Notes: generated by a model from the letters alone, not told the origin. A DNA stretch of 64,000 nucleotides from Allobosea caraganae (GCF_003351345.1 NZ_QQTO01000001.1:365740-429739), one strand, 5' to 3'. Shown: positions 54,438 through 63,836, numbered from the stretch's first letter. Translations and numbers: made by a program.

Positions 54438-55172
54438 TTAGCGCAGTACGTATTCGGACATGTCCACGCTGACCGTGTCGAACTCGTACTGAATGGTTCC
54501 GTCCGAGGCACGCGGGTGAACCCTGCGTTTGGTTGGGAGGTGGAAGCCGTCTACTTCGATATAGTCGCTCAAGAAGTGGGCGGCTGAGGTGCGGGCCCAG
54601 ACGTCCACCTCATAGTCATGCCGTCGCAGCAGCCCATCCGCGCCGAAATAGAAGGTCTGCTGCTGCGTGTGCGTGTGGATCCCGTCGGGAAAGCGCGCGC
54701 CGAGCCCGCGAAGCGTCTCGCCATCGTGTGTTACGGACGGGACGTCGACCACCTCATACCCCGGCTCGGCGAGCAAGAAGGGCAGCGCATGGTAGGTCCA
54801 CATGGCGTAGCCGTTGAAGTAGGCGAGGTGGAGCGGGTCCCACAATGTATCGTACGCGTGGCCTGCGAAGGCTTCCCTGGGGCTCTCCCGCTCAGCGATG
54901 ACATCGCCCGCGCCGGTCTCGATGACGACCTTCTCCGGTTGCCAAGTCATGGTCCAGTCAGGATCGCCAAACGGAGTGACGGACATCCATTGCCGCCGTA
55001 GCTCGGTGGTGGCGACGCGCGGGATCGGCGGCATGTCGATGCCCTTCAGCCCCCATAAGCGACCGCCCGGTACGATGGTCGACGACAGCCCGTTGTAGGT
55101 GCGCCAACGCTCAACGCCGCCATGCGCTGTCAGGGCCTCCGTGAGGAGGGCGTTATGAATTATGGCGGTCAT
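54438..55172 (-). CDS. Conserved-looking hypothetical protein
   Basis: 244 residues, not recognised. The sequence is aromatic-rich with alternating strands (YFNGYAMWTYHALPFLLAEPG, TFYFGADGLLRRHDYEVDVW, SDYIEVDGFHLPTKRRVHP), suggesting a beta-rich LolA-like or START-like ligand-binding fold. No signal peptide. Repeat copy C lies 33 nt upstream of its ATG. Function unknown. Confidence 0.72.
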   Translation of the reverse strand: MTAIIHNALLTEALTAHGGVERWRTYNGLSSTIVPGGRLWGLKGIDMPPIPRVATTELRRQWMSVTPFGDPDWTMTWQPEKVVIETGAGDVIAERESPREAFAGHAYDTLWDPLHLAYFNGYAMWTYHALPFLLAEPGYEVVDVPSVTHDGETLRGLGARFPDGIHTHTQQQTFYFGADGLLRRHDYEVDVWARTSAAHFLSDYIEVDGFHLPTKRRVHPRASDGTIQYEFDTVSVDMSEYVLR

Positions 55173-55205
55173 CGTCAGAACTCCCTGACCTGTCGGCTCG
55201 ATTGG

Positions 55206-55311
55206 CTAGATCGCCGTGCGTCCTATCGGACGCAAAGTGGCGATCTAGGCCTTTGTTATTGCATCGGATTATCCCGAAAACCGGATTCCACTTTTCGGTC
55301 CGATGCTCTAG
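55206..55311 (+). repeat. Dual-hairpin intergenic repeat, copy C
   Basis: Same element as copy B, in the same orientation and nearly identical (CTAGATCGCC at 55206 to CGATGCTCTAG at 55311). It sits between two minus-strand genes, 115 nt after the hydrolase stop and 33 nt before the hypothetical gene start. Here the CTCTAG end does not supply a stop codon. Confidence 0.93.
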
Positions 55312-55425
55312 CTGCGCTCCTGGCGTCTTGTTGAGCATGATGAGGTCCTTCGTCCGGAAACGCTGCTTTGACGGGGAGGGCGGGGTGGGTTCCGGCGCGC
55401 CTACGCCCGATAGCTGGGCTAAAAG

Positions 55426-56466
55426 TCAGAGCCTGGTGACATCGATCACGGCAGCGGCGAAGTCTTGAGGCGCTTCCTGCGGCAGGTTGTGGCCGATGCC
55501 GCCCTCGATCAGCCGGTGCGCGTATTTGCCGGTGAACTTCTTCGCGTAGGCGCTGCTGTCGGGATGCGGCGCGCCGTTGGCGTCGCCCTCCAGCGTGATG
55601 GTCGGCACGGTGATGTCCGGGCTTGCGGCGAGCCGCTTCTCCAGCTCGTCATAGCTCCGCTCGCCCTCGGCCAGGCCGATGCGCCAGCGGTAGTTATGGA
55701 TCACGATGGCGACATGGTCGGGGTTGTCGAAAGCCGGCGCGCTGCGATCGAAGGTGGCGTCGTCGAAATCCCATTTCGGCGAGGCGAGCTGCCAGATCAG
55801 CTTCGAGAACTCGCGCCGGTATTGCTCATAGCCGGCCCGGCCGCGTTCCGTGGCGAAGTAGAACTGGTACCACCAGGCGAGCTCCGCCTTTGGCGGCAGG
55901 GGCATCTTGTTGGCCTCGACATTGCCGATCAGATAGCCGCTGACGGAGACCATGGCCTTGCAGCGCTCGGGCCAGAGCGCTGCGACGATGTTGGCCGTCC
56001 GCGCACCCCAGTCGCAGCCGGCAACGGTCGCCTGCGCGATCTTGAGGGCGTCCATCAGGGCGATGATATCAGTGGCGAGCGCCGCCTGCTGGCCGTTGCG
56101 GGCCGCGGCGCCGGAGAGGAAGCGCGTCGTGCCGTAGCCGCGCAGCGAGGGGACGATCACCCTGTAGCCGGCCGAGGCCAGCAAGGGCGCCACGTCGACA
56201 TAGGTGTGGATGTCGTAGGGCCAGCCATGCAGGAGGATGACCACCGGGCCATTGGCGGGGCCGGCCTCGGCATAGCCGACATTCAGGACACCGGCGTCGA
56301 TCTGCTTCAGCGGGCCGAACGAGGTCTGCGCGCCCGTCGCGCCCGTCGGGGTCGTCCGGCCGGATTGGGCGGCCGCAGGGCCGGTCAAGGCGAATTCGGC
56401 GGCGGCGATGGCCATTGCCGCGCCACCCAGGAACAGGCGGCGATCGGGGTTGGTCTGGTCGGACAT
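55426..56466 (-). CDS. Tat-exported alpha/beta hydrolase (epoxide hydrolase/dehalogenase-like)
   Basis: 346 residues. A twin-arginine-like signal (PDRRLFLGGAAMAIAAAEF) targets it out of the cytoplasm. Oxyanion motif LLHGWPYD, nucleophile Asp in GCDWGARTA and late His in GIGHNLPQE fit the epoxide hydrolase/haloalkane dehalogenase class with an Asp nucleophile. It lies 145 nt from the large regulator on the same strand; another Tat-type epoxide hydrolase is divergent on the far side of that regulator. Confidence 0.87.
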   Translation of the reverse strand: MSDQTNPDRRLFLGGAAMAIAAAEFALTGPAAAQSGRTTPTGATGAQTSFGPLKQIDAGVLNVGYAEAGPANGPVVILLHGWPYDIHTYVDVAPLLASAGYRVIVPSLRGYGTTRFLSGAAARNGQQAALATDIIALMDALKIAQATVAGCDWGARTANIVAALWPERCKAMVSVSGYLIGNVEANKMPLPPKAELAWWYQFYFATERGRAGYEQYRREFSKLIWQLASPKWDFDDATFDRSAPAFDNPDHVAIVIHNYRWRIGLAEGERSYDELEKRLAASPDITVPTITLEGDANGAPHPDSSAYAKKFTGKYAHRLIEGGIGHNLPQEAPQDFAAAVIDVTRL

Positions 56467-56610
56467 GAACGGATCCTCAGCGGCCTCGGAGACGGCGCCG
56501 GCGCGGCCGGGGAAGGCCTTTGCGGCTCGGCACTCTGAGGATGGGCTACAGCACGCCGCGCAGGGAATATTGCTGAAACCGACCGGGCTTTTCCCAAAAT
56601 TGCTGAGTAT

Positions 56611-59466
56611 CTAGCCTAGCGTGGCCAGCAGGCGCTCGGCGGCCTTCAGGTCCGCTGTATCCGAGCCTTCGTCGAACCGCGCGAAGACCGGCTGCAGGAG
56701 CGCGCGGGCTGCATCGGGCCGGCCCTGGCCCGCCCATAATGCCGCGAGGTCGACCGCGGCGCGCAATTCCCACGCCCGCGCGGCCTGACGACGGCTCAAG
56801 TCCAGCGACTGCCGAAGGCAGGTTTCTGCGTCGCCGCTCGTGGGTTGCGGCAGCGAGAGAAGAGCGATCGCCTTCACGCGCAGCAGTTCGGGCATGTAGG
56901 AGGCGTCGCCGTTGGCCTCGACCAGCCTGATCGCCTCGTCGATCACGGCGATGCCTTCGGTGGAACGGCCGAGCGCCGCAAGTCCCCGGACGAGCGAGAT
57001 GTTGAAGGCCGTGCTCACCAGCTCGTAGCGCGCCGCGTGGAGCGTCTCCAGAGAGGCTAGCAGGTTCTCGACCCCAGCCTCGGCGTCGCCGCGGCGGATG
57101 GCCAATTGCCCCTTGTAACCGCGGCCGACCGCGAGATAGGGCGTCAGCGAATGGGTTTCGGCGCGCGAAATGAACCAATCCGTATAGTCTTCGGCGCTCC
57201 GGAGATCGCCCGTCCAGAGGAACACGGAGATGGCCCAGTTCAGGGCGATGGAGAGCGCGACCGGGTGGTCCATCCGCGCGGCCTCCGCAACGGTCTGGCG
57301 CGCGCGTTCCACGGCCTGGGCCGGATGGCCTTGCAGCCACAGGGTCCTTGCCAGCGCGATGCCGGCCCAATTGCGGTGATCGAAGCCGAGATAGACCGTG
57401 CCGGCCCGGCGGAAGCTCGACCCATGCCGCAATGCGGCCTCGAGCTCCCGGCGCGCGCCATCGAGGTCGCCGGTGATGTGAAGCGAAATCCCCAGGACGG
57501 AATGCGCCAGCGCGAGCGCGGCCGGGTCCTCGATTGCCTCCGCGACGGCGGAGCTGCGCCTGGCGTAATGCAGCGCGGTTTTGAAATCGCCGAGGCGCAG
57601 GTGGAAGATGTGCAGTGGCGCCAGCAGTTGCAATTGATCGACGGCGTCGCCCCTGTCCTCGGCGATCGCGAGGCTTCTGTCCAAGGCGACGCGCGCCGTT
57701 TCGGTGCTGCCGCGAATGAACATCAGCGACAGCCCCAGCGCCGCCTGGAGATGCATCTCCTCGCGCCCGGCGCGCGTCTCGTCGTCGAGGGCAAGCACCG
57801 CGCGCTCCGACCAGCGCTGGCAGTCGGTCAGCAGGGACATCGCCAGGAAGACCGGCGCCGCCGCCGCGGCGAGCCTGACGCCGATCCCGGCATTGCCGTT
57901 GCTGCCGAAGCACCATTCCAGGGCCGCGCGCACGTTGTTGAGGTCGGCAAGGCGCGGCGCCCGCTCCGCCGCGGCGTTGAGCAGGCTCGGCCATTCGGCT
58001 CCCGACTGCTCCAGCCAGCGCCGGTAATAGGTGGCATGGCGCGTGGCCAGATCGGCGAAATCGGCGTCGGCGGCGCTGAGCTCCCGGGCGTAGGCCCGCG
58101 TCGTATCGAGCAGCCGGTAGCGCATCATCGCGCCGACAGGCCGGGTCGCGACCATCGACTTGGCGACGAGGCTGTCGATCGCGGCGAGCACGCGACCCTG
58201 GTCGATGGCCGCGTCGGAAGCGACCGCCAGCGCCGCCGCGAGCGTGAAATGGCCGGCGAAGATAGATAGCCGGCGCAGTACTGCGCGCTCCAGCTCGGAC
58301 AGGAGCCCGTAGCTCCAGTCCAGCGTGGCCTGGAGGGTCTTCTGACGCGGGGGCGCGGTGCGCTGCCCGAGCCAGAGCAGGGTCAGTCGTTCGTCGAGCA
58401 GCGCGGCGGTCTGCTCCAGGCCGTAGGCCTGGACCCGTCCGGCGGCCAGCTCGATCGCGAGCGCCACGCCGTCCAGCTTGCGGCAGATGCGCGCCACGAT
58501 CGCGGCATCCTCGTCGCGGAGGTCGACGCGGGCGCCGCTCGCCGCGGCGCGCTCCAGGAAGAGCTGGGTCGCGGGGAAGGTCAGCGCCGCCGCGGCGGTC
58601 AGGCCCGGACCGTCAGGCGGGAAGGTCAGCGGCGCCAGCCTGTGGACGTGCTCGCCCTCGACCCTGAGGGGCTCGCGGCTCGTCGCCAGGATATGGACCT
58701 GCGGCGCGGCCAGGAAGATGCGCTCGGCCAGGCCCGCCGCTGCCTCGATGACATGCTCGCAATTGTCGAGGATCAGCAGGAAATGCCTGTCGCGCAAATA
58801 GGCGATCAGGCTGGGTATCGGATCGTCGGATTGAACCGAGATCCCGAGCATCGACGCCAGGGCGACCGGCACGATGCCGGGGTCGCTGAGCATGCCGAAA
58901 TCGACGAACAGCGCCGCCCCGTCGAAGCCTTCGAGCAGGTCATGCGCGACGGCGACGGCAACGGTGGTCTTCCCGACGCCGCCGGAGCCGGCGATCGTCA
59001 CGAAGCGCGAGGCCGCGAGCTGGGCCGACAGCGCAGCGACCGCATCCGTCCGGCCGATCATGCGCTCCAGGCGCGCCGGCAGGAAGGTCACGCCCCTGAA
59101 AGGGACGCTGGTGGCTGCCGGCCTGCGGGCTCCGTTTGCCGGAGACGAGAGTGGCGCGACGAAGCAGTAGCCCCGGCCGGGCAAGGTCGCGATGTAGCGC
59201 GCGCCGTCCTTGCCATCGCCGAGCGCCTTGCGCAGGCCGGCGATGTGGAAGCGCAGGCTGCCTTCCTCCACGGTGACGTCGGGCCAGACCCGAGCCATCA
59301 GGTCGCGCTTGCCGATGACCTCGTTGGGCCGGGACACCAGCGCGATCAGCGTGTCGAGGGTTCGCGCGCCCAGTTCGACTGGTGCGCCGTCCCTGGTCAG
59401 GAGCCGTTCGCTCACGATCAGGCTGAAAGGGCCGAAGAAGACGGCGTCCGTCGTCTGCACCGTCAT
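56611..59466 (-). CDS. Winged-helix/ATPase/TPR transcriptional regulator
   Basis: 951 residues from ATG 59466 (an upstream ATG adds 25 unlikely residues). Residues ~10-105 are an OmpR/CadC-type winged helix (LLTRDGAPVELGARTLDTLI, VEEGSLRFHIAGLRKAL, RYIATLPGRGYCFVAPL); ~130-470 an NB-ARC/AAA-type ATPase with Walker A GSGGVGKTTVAVAVAH and Walker B FLLILDNCEHV; ~540-950 TPR-like helices. Such STAND-like regulators respond to a ligand or protein. It lies between two Tat-exported hydrolase genes and is divergent from the epoxide hydrolase, which is its most likely target. Confidence 0.9.
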   Translation of the reverse strand: MTVQTTDAVFFGPFSLIVSERLLTRDGAPVELGARTLDTLIALVSRPNEVIGKRDLMARVWPDVTVEEGSLRFHIAGLRKALGDGKDGARYIATLPGRGYCFVAPLSSPANGARRPAATSVPFRGVTFLPARLERMIGRTDAVAALSAQLAASRFVTIAGSGGVGKTTVAVAVAHDLLEGFDGAALFVDFGMLSDPGIVPVALASMLGISVQSDDPIPSLIAYLRDRHFLLILDNCEHVIEAAAGLAERIFLAAPQVHILATSREPLRVEGEHVHRLAPLTFPPDGPGLTAAAALTFPATQLFLERAAASGARVDLRDEDAAIVARICRKLDGVALAIELAAGRVQAYGLEQTAALLDERLTLLWLGQRTAPPRQKTLQATLDWSYGLLSELERAVLRRLSIFAGHFTLAAALAVASDAAIDQGRVLAAIDSLVAKSMVATRPVGAMMRYRLLDTTRAYARELSAADADFADLATRHATYYRRWLEQSGAEWPSLLNAAAERAPRLADLNNVRAALEWCFGSNGNAGIGVRLAAAAAPVFLAMSLLTDCQRWSERAVLALDDETRAGREEMHLQAALGLSLMFIRGSTETARVALDRSLAIAEDRGDAVDQLQLLAPLHIFHLRLGDFKTALHYARRSSAVAEAIEDPAALALAHSVLGISLHITGDLDGARRELEAALRHGSSFRRAGTVYLGFDHRNWAGIALARTLWLQGHPAQAVERARQTVAEAARMDHPVALSIALNWAISVFLWTGDLRSAEDYTDWFISRAETHSLTPYLAVGRGYKGQLAIRRGDAEAGVENLLASLETLHAARYELVSTAFNISLVRGLAALGRSTEGIAVIDEAIRLVEANGDASYMPELLRVKAIALLSLPQPTSGDAETCLRQSLDLSRRQAARAWELRAAVDLAALWAGQGRPDAARALLQPVFARFDEGSDTADLKAAERLLATLG

Positions 59467-59742
59467 CTCTCCTGTCTCCGCGACGGCTTCCGCCACGGAT
59501 CCGATCCCGGCCGCACCCCAGACCGGGGCCCGGCGCCGCACCGCACGAAGCCCGGGCCGGTCGCAGCATTCGTCGAGCGCATTCTGCGTCTCCTTTGTAA
59601 CCGCGCGAGGCGTCGAACACGATCGTTACAGGCAATCTTCGGCAATCCTGGAAAAGAACCGCCGCAACGCCGGCATTACACACACAAGCGCGGGCGAACC
59701 TATGGCCCGCTCCCAGAATTTACTTCATCCAGGAGAAACATC

Positions 59743-61050
59743 ATGCCGTCAGCCCTGTTGCCGCCGACGCGGCGCGGCTTTCTCGCCACCTCTGCAACGG
59801 CAGTGGCCGCGGCCTCGGCCGTGGCGGGAGCTTTCGGCGCGCTCCCCGTCCAGCTCGCCGGCGCGGCCGACCGCCCGGCGATCCGTCCGTTCCGCGTCGA
59901 GATTCCGGAGGAGGCGCTCGTCGACCTGCGCCGCCGCGTCGCCGCGACGCGCTGGCCCGAGCGCGAGACCGTTGCCGATCAATCCCAGGGCGTGCAGCTG
60001 GCGAAGATCGAGCCGCTCGTGCGCTATTGGGGAGCGGGTTACGACTGGCGCAAGGCCGAGGCCAGGCTGAACGCCCTGCCGCAATTCATCACCGAGATCG
60101 ACGGGCTCGACATCCAGTTCGCCCATATCCGCTCGCCTCACGCCAACGCCATGCCGCTGATCATGACCCATGGCTGGCCCGGCTCGATCTTCGAACTCCT
60201 GAAGACAGTCGGCCCGCTCACCGACCCCACGGCCCATGGCGGACGCGCGGAGGATGCCTTCCACCTCGTGCTGCCGACCTATCCGGGCTACGGCTTTTCG
60301 GGCAAGCCGAACAACGGCGACTGGGCTCCTCCCCACGTCGCGCGCGCCTGGCACGAGCTGATGCAGCGGCTGGGATACACGCGCTACGTCGCCCAAGGCG
60401 GCGACTGGGGCGCGATCATCTCGGAAGTCATGGCGGTCCAGGCGCCGTCTGGCCTGCTGGGCGTCCATACCAACATGCCCGGCACGGTTCCCCCGGAGGT
60501 GGTGCAACTCGTCCGCACCCGCCAGCCGGTTCCGGCCGGTTTTTCCGCGACGGAGAAGGCCGCCTACGCATCGCTCGACGTCTTCTACAACCATGGCTTC
60601 GGCTATGCCGAGATGATGAACACGCGCCCGCAGACCCTGGGCTATGCGTTGGCGGACTCGCCGGTGGGAATGGCCGCCTTCTTCTACGAGAAGTTCGCCA
60701 CCTGGACATACAGCAACGGCGAACCGGAAAAGGTGTTCACGGCGGATGAGATGCTCGACGACATCACGCTGTACTGGCTCACCAATACCGGGACGTCGTC
60801 CTCGCGGTCCTATTGGGACGCCGCGCAGCTTGGCGGGGGGCCCTTCACGGCCAGGCCGATCCCAAAAGTCCCCGTCGCAGTGACGGTTTTCCCCGGCGAG
60901 ATCTACCAGGCGCCCAAGAGCTGGACCGAGCGCACCTACGCCAACCTCATCTACTTCAACGTAGCCGACAAGGGCGGCCATTTCGCCGCGTGGGAACAGC
61001 CGGCGCTGTTCTCGGCCGAACTCCGCGCCGCGTTCAGGCCGCTGCGCTGA
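59743..61050 (+). CDS. Tat-exported epoxide hydrolase (EHN domain)
   Basis: 435 residues from an ATG after AGGAGAAACATC. The Tat signal is TRRGFLATSATAVAAASA. The epoxide hydrolase N-terminal domain is seen as FRVEIPEEALVDLRRRVAATRWPE; then HGWPGSIFE (oxyanion), GGDWGAIISEVMA (Asp nucleophile) and a late His in DKGGHFAAWEQP. It is divergent from the large TPR regulator. Substrate unknown. Confidence 0.9.
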   Translation: MPSALLPPTRRGFLATSATAVAAASAVAGAFGALPVQLAGAADRPAIRPFRVEIPEEALVDLRRRVAATRWPERETVADQSQGVQLAKIEPLVRYWGAGYDWRKAEARLNALPQFITEIDGLDIQFAHIRSPHANAMPLIMTHGWPGSIFELLKTVGPLTDPTAHGGRAEDAFHLVLPTYPGYGFSGKPNNGDWAPPHVARAWHELMQRLGYTRYVAQGGDWGAIISEVMAVQAPSGLLGVHTNMPGTVPPEVVQLVRTRQPVPAGFSATEKAAYASLDVFYNHGFGYAEMMNTRPQTLGYALADSPVGMAAFFYEKFATWTYSNGEPEKVFTADEMLDDITLYWLTNTGTSSSRSYWDAAQLGGGPFTARPIPKVPVAVTVFPGEIYQAPKSWTERTYANLIYFNVADKGGHFAAWEQPALFSAELRAAFRPLR

Positions 61051-61106
61051 CGCAGGTCTCCGCCGGCCTCCAAAGCGGAGGCCGGCTTAGCCCGCGCCAG
61101 CAGCGT

Positions 61107-61715
61107 TCAGGGTGTCGGGGCCATGCAGTCGCGCATCGGCGCGGCACGGACAGATTGGCTTGCCGTCGAGTGTCGGCTTCCCGCGTCTGCCTGGGCATCG
61201 GTGAGGTTGCGTCGGCGCCACGCGCTCGGGGCTTCGCCGACCATGCGCCCGAACAGCTTCGAGAGGTGCGCCTGGTCTGCCAGGCCGCAGGCCAGCGCGA
61301 TCTGGCTGAGCGGGTCCTGCGTGGTCAGCATCAGCCGTTGCGCCAGTTCCAGCCGCAACCGGATGATGTGCATATGCGGGGTCGTCCCGAAGCTTTCCTT
61401 GAAGGCGCGGCAGAAATGGCTGACGCTGAGCGGGATCTGCTCGGCCAGCGTGTCCAGCCGCAGGGGGTGCTGCAGGTGCGCCTGGAGATAGCGATCGACC
61501 TTGCGCTTCTGCCACGGCGCCAGGCCGCCGCGAGCGACCTCCGATTCCGCGGCAGCCTGTGGGGTGAGGAGGGAGACCAGCCGCACGGCCGCCGAGTGAG
61601 CGGCTTCCGGATCGCGCTCCATCGCATTGCGGACGTCGTCGAGAAGCGCCTCGACCAGGGCATCCCGCGATCTTGCGCCCTCAGGGGGCGGGGCGAGTGA
61701 AGCCAGGGAATCCAT
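61107..61715 (-). CDS. AraC-family transcriptional regulator
   Basis: 202 residues from ATG 61715, chosen for GGGAGG at the right distance; a longer frame to 61892 lacks protein-like sequence. The N-terminal ~90 residues show no AraC-type cupin, so sensing is unclear. The C-terminal double HTH is clear: LDTLAEQIPLSVSHFCRAFKESFG and LSQIALACGLADQAHLSKLF. It converges on the epoxide hydrolase gene. Confidence 0.88.
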   Translation of the reverse strand: MDSLASLAPPPEGARSRDALVEALLDDVRNAMERDPEAAHSAAVRLVSLLTPQAAAESEVARGGLAPWQKRKVDRYLQAHLQHPLRLDTLAEQIPLSVSHFCRAFKESFGTTPHMHIIRLRLELAQRLMLTTQDPLSQIALACGLADQAHLSKLFGRMVGEAPSAWRRRNLTDAQADAGSRHSTASQSVRAAPMRDCMAPTP

Positions 61716-62050
61716 GACGTGCCTCCCGCCAGCGATCGCTGGCCGCGGCAGAGACGATCTCTGGTGCCGCCCGGACACCCAATCAGACGCCCGGGCCGTG
61801 AGCCCGTTATGGCTTGTGAAAGCCGTTAGGGTTTGTAAGCTGCGACCAGTTTCAGGCGAAACGGCGACCGTCGCCTCGGCCGGGCGCAACATCCGTGATG
61901 CTCGGCAAGGGAACGCCGGGCAGCGGAACGGGTATGCGCTCTGCCGGGATGACGGCGCTTGATTCTGGCAAATCGAAGCAGGCTTTGGAGGCTCGCACGC
62001 GGAGCCGCGACGTACCGAGGACCCGCTCTTCGCGCGCTAGGCGGTGGAGC
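61716..62050. other. Intergenic region between AraC and Lrp genes
   Basis: 335 nt. The AraC promoter must be here, being upstream of its ATG at 61715. Frames through it are not convincing and I see no clear operator or terminator. Confidence 0.4.
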
Positions 62051-62482
62051 TCAGCGCTCGATCCGCGTCGAGAGGATGATCGAGGAGATCGTCCGTTCCA
62101 CGCCGTCGAGCGCGCCGATGCGGTCGATCAGCTGGTCGAGCTCGCCGATCGAGGGCGCGACGACGATCGCGATCATGTCGAACTGGCCGCTGACCGAATG
62201 CAGCGTCCGAACCTCCGGAATGCGGCGCAGGGCGCTCTCGACGCCGGCCGCGAGCTTGGGCAGCGCGGTGATCAGCACGTGAGCCTTGACCTGCCCGCGC
62301 TCGTGCTCGTCGGAGAGCCGCGCCGTATAGCCGGCGATGGTGCCGCGGCGTTCGAGCCGCTCGATGCGGCTCTGCACCGTCGTGCGCGAAAGGCCGAGCT
62401 TGCGGCCGAGTTCGGCCACCGGCGCCCTGGCGTTCTCGGTGAGCAGCACGAGAAGCTGCCGGTCGGTCTGGTCCATCGACAT
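62051..62482 (-). CDS. Lrp/AsnC-family transcriptional regulator
   Basis: 143 residues. HTH LLVLLTENARAPVAELGRKLGLSRTTVQSRI and a RAM (ACT-like) domain with HVLITALPKLAAGVESALRRIPEV and FDMIAIVVAPSIGELDQLID. It is divergent from the saccharopine-dehydrogenase-like gene with 115 nt between the ATGs, so an amino-acid signal controlling that enzyme is likely. Confidence 0.92.
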   Translation of the reverse strand: MSMDQTDRQLLVLLTENARAPVAELGRKLGLSRTTVQSRIERLERRGTIAGYTARLSDEHERGQVKAHVLITALPKLAAGVESALRRIPEVRTLHSVSGQFDMIAIVVAPSIGELDQLIDRIGALDGVERTISSIILSTRIER

Positions 62483-62597
62483 AATGACGAAAGCTTACGG
62501 CACTTCGCCATAAAATCCCATATGAATCGTCGTGCTGGTGGCTTCTATCCGACGACGTCCCGAGCGAATCTGGGAGCCTGAAACCGGGGGATCAGCC

Positions 62598-63725
62598 ATG
62601 AAAGACGTCGTCGTCATCGGAGCCGGCAATATCGGCGCGACCATCGCCGACATGCTCGGCGCCACCGGAGATTATCGCGTCACCGTCGCCGACCGCTCGA
62701 ATGCGCAGCTCGCCGCGATAGCGACCAGCGCGACGGTCGCGACGCAGACCATCGACATCACCGACACCACCGCTCTGACCCGCTTGCTAACCGGCCGCTT
62801 TGCCGTGCTCAGCGCCGCGCCCTACGACCTGACGACGCGGATCGCCGAGGCTGCCGCGCCGCTCGGCGTGCACTATCTCGACCTGACCGAGGATGTCGCC
62901 AGCACCAGGCGGGTCAAGGAGCTGGCCAGGACCAGCAAGGCCGCCTTCATCCCGCAATGCGGGTTGGCGCCCGGCTTCATCTCGATCGTCGCCGCCGACC
63001 TGGCAGGCGGATTCGATGCGCTGGACAGCCTGAGGCTCCGCGTCGGCGCGCTGCCGCAATACCCGTCCAATGCGCTGAACTACAACCTGACCTGGAGTAC
63101 GGACGGGGTCATCAACGAGTATTGCGAGCCCTGTGAAGCGATAGTTAGCGGCGAGCGCGTGCTCGTGCCGGCGCTGGAGGAGCGCGAGGAGTTCTCGCTC
63201 GACGGCATCACCTACGAGGCCTTCAACACGTCTGGCGGGCTCGGCACGCTCTGCGAGACGCTGGCCGGCAAGGTGCGGACGCTGAACTACCGCACCATCC
63301 GCTATCCCGGCCATTGCGCGATCATGAAGGCGCTGCTGCAGGATTTGCGCCTGGCCGATCGCCGCGACGTGCTCAAGGACATTTTCGAGAACGCCCTGCC
63401 GAGCACCTTGCAGGACGTCGTCGTGATCTTCGTCACCGTGAGCGGCCAGAAGAACGGCCGGCTGGTGCAGGAGACCTACGCCCACAAGGTCTATAGCCGC
63501 GAAGTCGGCGGCATCATGCGCAGCGCCATCCAGATCACCACCGCCTCCGGCATTTGCGCGGTGCTCGACTTGCTCGCCGCGGGCGAGCTGCCGCAGCGCG
63601 GCTTTGTCCGGCAGGAGGACATCACGCTCGACGCCTTCCTCGCCAACCGCTTCGGCCGTGCCTATGCGCGTGAGGAGGACCGGCAGCGCGAGCGCCACCC
63701 GGTCGTGGCGAGCCGCGCGGCCTGA
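62598..63725 (+). CDS. Saccharopine dehydrogenase-family oxidoreductase
   Basis: 375 residues from ATG 62598. N-terminal Rossmann (VVVIGAGNIGATIADML), VHYLDLTEDVASTRRV and the conserved CGLAPGFISIVAADLAGGFD. Length and the LAPG motif fit lysine-6-dehydrogenase or saccharopine reductase-like enzymes. With the Lrp neighbour, catabolism of lysine or a related amino acid is the best guess; the substrate residues cannot be assigned by eye. Confidence 0.88.
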   Translation: MKDVVVIGAGNIGATIADMLGATGDYRVTVADRSNAQLAAIATSATVATQTIDITDTTALTRLLTGRFAVLSAAPYDLTTRIAEAAAPLGVHYLDLTEDVASTRRVKELARTSKAAFIPQCGLAPGFISIVAADLAGGFDALDSLRLRVGALPQYPSNALNYNLTWSTDGVINEYCEPCEAIVSGERVLVPALEEREEFSLDGITYEAFNTSGGLGTLCETLAGKVRTLNYRTIRYPGHCAIMKALLQDLRLADRRDVLKDIFENALPSTLQDVVVIFVTVSGQKNGRLVQETYAHKVYSREVGGIMRSAIQITTASGICAVLDLLAAGELPQRGFVRQEDITLDAFLANRFGRAYAREEDRQRERHPVVASRAA

Positions 63726-63783
63726 GCCGACCGCTGCCACATTCACCCTCGCGCGGAGGAATCTCCAAGCGCGCCGTTGCGGG

Positions 63784-63812
63784 TTGACTCATAAACTGAA
63801 CGATGTTCTAAA
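63784..63812 (+). promoter_or_regulatory. Candidate promoter TTGACT-N17-TCTAAA of the IclR gene
   Basis: -35 TTGACT (63784-63789), exact 17-nt spacer, -10 TCTAAA (63807-63812, 4/6). The -10 lies inside the palindrome 63797-63826, an autorepressor layout. Confidence 0.5.
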
Positions 63813-63826
63813 AAGAACATTGTTCA
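63797..63826. promoter_or_regulatory. IclR-type operator, 13-bp arms with one mismatch
   Basis: TGAACGATGTTCT (63797-63809), spacer AAAA, AGAACATTGTTCA (63814-63826). One mismatch between the arms. It overlaps the candidate -10 and ends 10 nt before the ATG. The core matches the site at 3851-3866. Confidence 0.65.
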
Positions 63827-63836
63827 GGATTTTCTC

